DNA from: DASRTE01 sp035656095
GTDB taxonomy: Bacteria > Actinomycetota > Actinomycetes > Jiangellales > Jiangellaceae
Length of the DNA stretch: 64,000 nucleotides
Direction: 5' to 3'
Assembly (NCBI GenBank): GCA_035656095.1
Contig: DASRTE010000092.1
Span: forward strand, 1 to 64,000
Below are positions 61,491-64,000 of this stretch, piece after piece. Positions within the stretch are counted from its first letter, which is position 1. Each line of letters starts with the position of its first letter. The notes under the pieces were generated by a model. That model did no database searches. It saw nothing but the letters and a program-made list of their open reading frames with translations, and was not told the origin of the DNA. The position numbers were made by a program, and so were the translations under genes.

Positions 61491-62000
61491 ATGACCGGAC
61501 GACTCGCGGCGACATTCGTCGCGATCACGATGCTTTTCGCCGGCTGCGGAGGCGGCGACGACGAGACCAGCACGGCAACGGGTGGTGCGAGCGACGCGAC
61601 GGTGTCGGTGGGCGAGGACGCCACGATCGGTGCCATCCTCGTCGACTCGTCGGGCCGTGCGCTCTACACCGCGGAGCAGGAGGCCGACGGCACCATCGTG
61701 TGCGAGGCGGGCTGCCTGGAACTGTGGCTGCCGCTCACGGTGAGCGAGGGCGACACCCCGACCGCTGCGGAGGGCGTCGACGGTGAGCTCGCGACCGTCG
61801 ACCGCGACGACGGCACCACGCAGGTGACCCTCGAGGGCGTGCCGCTCTACACGTTCAGCCTCGACCGGTCGCCCGGCGACGTGACCGGCAACGACGTCAC
61901 CGACGACTTCGACGGGGTCACGTTCACCTGGCACGTCGCCACGCCGTCCGGTGAGCCGGCGAGCCCGAGCGATCCCGGTACCGGCGGCTACGGCTATTGA
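61491..62000 (+). CDS. Secreted lipoprotein with two Lipoprotein_15-type repeats
   Basis: 169 residues. A lipobox FAGCGG (Cys at ~19) follows a hydrophobic signal segment, so it is anchored on the outer face of the membrane. A Thr/Ser/Gly linker (~22-40) precedes two repeats of the secreted-repeat family: ILVDSSGRALYTAEQE with CEAGCLELWLPL, and VPLYTFSLDRSPGDVTGND. Proteins of this family (PF03640-type) are usually neighbours of an ECF sigma/anti-sigma pair and are believed to be part of the signal loop; here it is divergent from the pair. ATG 61491 is chosen because upstream frames are short. Confidence 0.85.
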   Translation: MTGRLAATFVAITMLFAGCGGGDDETSTATGGASDATVSVGEDATIGAILVDSSGRALYTAEQEADGTIVCEAGCLELWLPLTVSEGDTPTAAEGVDGELATVDRDDGTTQVTLEGVPLYTFSLDRSPGDVTGNDVTDDFDGVTFTWHVATPSGEPASPSDPGTGGYGY

Positions 62001-62031
62001 TGCGTCGTGGGCGCGGCGTCGGTTGTCACGC

Positions 62032-62880
62032 TCAGTAGGAGTAGAAGCCGCGGCCGGTCTTGCGGCCGAGGTCACCTGCCGCCACCATCCGGCTCAGCGT
62101 CTCGGGCGGGAAGAACTTCGGATCCCCGGTCTCGGCGTAGATGGTCGACGTCGCATGCCGAAAGATGTCGACGCCGGTCAGGTCGGTGGTCGCCAACGGT
62201 CCCATGGCGTGACCGAAGCCGAGCCGGCAGGCGGTGTCGATGTCCTCGGCGGAGGCCACACCCGACTCGTACAGCCGGACCGCCTCGACGACGAGGGCGC
62301 TGATCAGACGGGTGGTGACGAAGCCGGCAACGTCGCGGTTGACCACGACGCAGGTCTTGCCGACCGACTCGGCGAACGAACGGGCTGCGGCCAGCGTGTC
62401 GTCGGACGTGCGCAGGCCTCTCACCAGCTCGCACAGCACCATCAGCGGCACAGGGGAGAAGAAGTGCGTCCCGACCACCGCCTCCGGGCGGCCGGTTGCC
62501 GACGCGATCGTCGTGATCGGAATTGCGCTCGTGTTCGTCGCGAGCACGGCCCGGTCGTGGCAGATCCGGTCCAGGTTGCGGAAGATCTCCCGCTTGACCT
62601 CGACCTGCTCGAAGGCGGCCTCGACCACGACGTCGGCTTCTGCGACCGCGTCGATGTCCGTCGTCGTCGTGATGCGGTTCAACGCGGCCGCACGGTCCTC
62701 AGCCGACATCCGGCCCTTGTCGGCGAATCGAGCGGTGCTCTGCTCGATTCCCTCCCGGCCGCGCCGGAGCGCCTCGTCCGTGACGTCGTGCAGGACGACC
62801 TGCCAACCGGACTGGGCCGCGACCTGCCCGATGCCCGAACCCATCAGACCGGCACCGATCACGGCGACTCGCTGCGTCAT
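62032..62880 (-). CDS. 3-hydroxybutyryl/3-hydroxyacyl-CoA dehydrogenase
   Basis: A 282-residue NAD-dependent dehydrogenase for 3-hydroxyacyl-CoA. Cofactor motif VIGAGLMGSGIGQVAA (~6-21), ATNTSAIPITTIA, catalytic His in GTHFFSPVPLM (~H139), and NRDVAGFVTTRLI. The C-terminal domain has GFGHAMGPLATTDLTGVD. ATG 62880 has GGAGGA upstream. It can supply crotonyl-CoA routes, which would agree with the ethylmalonyl-CoA mutase nearby, though it could also serve butyrate or fatty-acid metabolism. Confidence 0.94.
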   Translation of the reverse strand: MTQRVAVIGAGLMGSGIGQVAAQSGWQVVLHDVTDEALRRGREGIEQSTARFADKGRMSAEDRAAALNRITTTTDIDAVAEADVVVEAAFEQVEVKREIFRNLDRICHDRAVLATNTSAIPITTIASATGRPEAVVGTHFFSPVPLMVLCELVRGLRTSDDTLAAARSFAESVGKTCVVVNRDVAGFVTTRLISALVVEAVRLYESGVASAEDIDTACRLGFGHAMGPLATTDLTGVDIFRHATSTIYAETGDPKFFPPETLSRMVAAGDLGRKTGRGFYSY

Positions 62881-62947
62881 CGACTCGTCCTCCACCTTGT
62901 CTCGAACTCGGGTGTGACGCGCTGCGGGGAGGGGCACACTGGACAAC

Positions 62948-63268
62948 GTGCCCGGTACCGGGAGCGCGACCTACGTGCTGGGACCGCTGTGGGTGGCGGC
63001 CCTCCTCGGCGCGCTACTGCTCGTCGTCCGGTGGGCGGTCGGGCGTGGACAGTCCGTCGTCCGCCCGCCGCGGCCACAGTACGGCCTCCTGCAGCCCATC
63101 GCCGCCGCCCTGGCCGTCGTGGACCTCGAGCCGGTCATGCGCGCGCTGCGCGCGGCGGGGATCCGCTGCACCGTCAGCGACGCCGGGGACCGTCACGAGA
63201 TCCTCGTGTGGCCGGAGGATGCGGATCGTGCCCGGAACCTCGTCCGCAGGGTCACCGGGAGCAGCTGA
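62948..63268 (+). CDS. Small membrane-anchored protein overlapping antisense PAP2 tail
   Basis: 106 residues: a hydrophobic span at ~9-28 and then a soluble part, RPPRPQYGLLQPIAAALAVV (shown in part), with a compact alpha/beta fold (AAGIRCTVSDAGDRHEILVW). I recognise no family, though actinobacterial genomes often carry such single-span proteins of ~100 residues. It starts with a GTG at 62948. The last 255 bp overlap, on the opposite strand, the C-terminal end of the PAP2-like gene; only one of the overlapping parts may be translated. Confidence 0.65.
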   Translation: MPGTGSATYVLGPLWVAALLGALLLVVRWAVGRGQSVVRPPRPQYGLLQPIAAALAVVDLEPVMRALRAAGIRCTVSDAGDRHEILVWPEDADRARNLVRRVTGSS

Positions 63269-64000
63269 CCGCCAGGCCGTCCACGCCAGCGTCACCAGCA
63301 GCACCAGCCCGACGTAGACCCAGCCGAGCAGGACGTCGACGACATAGTGCTCACCGCCGTACACCAGGGTGAGACCCATTGCTGCCGGGTACACCGCGAT
63401 CAGCACGCGCAGGGCGGGGTTGCGCACGTGCATCCACAGCGTGATGCTCACCAGCAGGGCGAACGCCGTGTGCAGCGACGGCAGCGCAGCCACCAGGTTG
63501 GAACCCGCCTGCGCCTGGTCCAGCCAGGCGCCGGCGCTGCGCAGTCCGAGTACGGCCCAGCCGTTGGTGATCACCCGGTCGATCTGCTCGGGGACGAAGT
63601 CGTACCTCGATGCGTACCACGGCGGTGCCGCCGGGACCAGGATGTAGGTGGCCAGTCCGGCGTAGGACAGCAGCACCACCCACCGGACGTAGCGCAGCCA
63701 GGCTGGTCGCGACCGGACGTAGAGGACCGCGGCCAGAGCCCAAGGCAGCACGAAATGCGAGGTATAGACCAGGGATGCGATGGCGTCCCACCACTGCGGG
63801 TCGGCAGGGCTGGAGTATCGCTCCTGCAGCCACGCGCTGGGCAGGATGCCGGCGGACATCGACCGTTCCAAGTCGGCCAGCTCCGTGACCCGGACCGTCA
63901 TGCCCAGCGAGTCGGCGATGCCGCGGGTGTGGTCGTAGAGAATCAGGGCCGCGAGAAGTGGCAACCAGTCCAGCACCGCGCGGGCGTGGTCGCGCAGCGG
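63014..64000 (-). CDS. PAP2-like (inositol-phosphotransferase Aur1/Ipt1-type) membrane protein, 5' end outside
   Basis: The open frame runs off the right edge, so the N terminus is unknown. Seen: about five hydrophobic helices and the PAP2 motifs SLHTAFALL and GGEHYVVDVLLG, giving the S-x-H and His-x3-Asp parts of the phosphatase/phosphotransferase site. APPWYASRYDFVP (a conserved Pro-Trp loop) precedes them. The family motif order matches Aur1-like proteins of actinobacteria; whether it is a phosphatase or a transferase is open. The last ~85 codons lack family similarity and overlap the 62948-63268 gene, so the functional protein likely ends near 63265. Confidence 0.8.
   Translation of the reverse strand, partial: PLRDHARAVLDWLPLLAALILYDHTRGIADSLGMTVRVTELADLERSMSAGILPSAWLQERYSSPADPQWWDAIASLVYTSHFVLPWALAAVLYVRSRPAWLRYVRWVVLLSYAGLATYILVPAAPPWYASRYDFVPEQIDRVITNGWAVLGLRSAGAWLDQAQAGSNLVAALPSLHTAFALLVSITLWMHVRNPALRVLIAVYPAAMGLTLVYGGEHYVVDVLLGWVYVGLVLLVTLAWTAWRSAAPGDPADEVPGTIRILRPHEDLVTVPGVADGAADPRRAQRAHDRLEVHDGQGGGDGLQEAVLWPRRADDGLSTPDRPPDDEQ

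Overview
The window is a stretch of chromosome from a high-GC Gram-positive actinobacterium. Evidence is the strongly GC-biased third codon positions, many GTG starts, leaderless or translationally coupled genes, and classic actinobacterial synteny: tig-clpP1-clpP2-clpX-valS-folC-DUF4233-ndk, and rne-rplU-rpmA-obgE-proB-proA-nadD-rsfS. It also carries a SigL/RslA-type sigma/anti-sigma pair, an F420/LLM-type oxidoreductase and an ethylmalonyl-CoA mutase. Genus cannot be fixed from the sequence alone; a Geodermatophilales/Pseudonocardiales-like lineage is a guess.

Layout. 1-2.4 kb: 5' end of a phosphoketolase gene, then a visibly decayed zone (adhP with its NAD domain deleted and a frameshift; an alpha/beta-hydrolase tail with a frameshift) beside tRNA-Ala. 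2.4-12.5 kb: housekeeping block on the minus strand (phosphatase, rsfS, nadD, small membrane protein, proA, a shredded phosphotransferase pseudogene, proB, obgE, rpmA, rplU, rne). 13-20.8 kb: CtpE-like P-type ATPase and a berberine-bridge-type FAD oxidase are inserted between rne and its usual partners, the radical-SAM pair (DUF2344 protein and a B12/radical-SAM protein). The radical-SAM gene is cut by one in-frame amber codon. mtnP follows. 20.9-32.3 kb: two-component system, a pilin-like small protein, ndk, DUF4233, folC, valS, clpX, clpP2, clpP1, tig. 32.4-34.1 kb: tRNA-Pro, tRNA-Gly and a 1.4-kb mini-island. The island is bounded by a 42-nt copy of the tRNA-Gly 3' half and contains an ArsR-VOC cassette inside nested direct and inverted repeats.

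34.4-46.2 kb is accessory: NatAB-like ABC exporter, STAS protein, TetR regulator, ChrA, a molybdenum sulfite-oxidase-type protein, an IS4 scrap, a coupled SDR + membrane pseudo-NACHT operon (the best candidate for an undescribed system), an IS30 scrap abutting a DUF222-like tail, and a SpoIIE-type phosphatase. 46.3-52.7 kb: rpiB, pepN, LLM oxidoreductase, amidase, a membrane protein. 52.7-58 kb: a large LuxR/LAL regulator with a strong stem-loop on its start, a small protein, a 16-bp inverted repeat and a Drr-like ABC exporter. 58-64 kb: ethylmalonyl-CoA mutase; a sigma/anti-sigma pair divergent from a lipoprotein with SigL-type promoter motifs on both sides; 3-hydroxyacyl-CoA dehydrogenase; a small membrane protein overlapping antisense the tail of a PAP2-like membrane protein.

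How the genes fit together: the two conserved blocks cover protein quality control (trigger factor, ClpXP1P2), translation and ribosome assembly (ValRS, L21, L27, ObgE, RsfS, RNase E), proline synthesis (ProB, ProA), folate (FolC) and NAD (NadD). The mutase and the dehydrogenase would fit acetyl-CoA assimilation by the ethylmalonyl-CoA route. At least five genes are broken (adhP, hydrolase, phosphotransferase, IS4, IS30; plus the radical-SAM gene by a single nonsense change), so the genome shows ongoing decay at insertion-prone spots.
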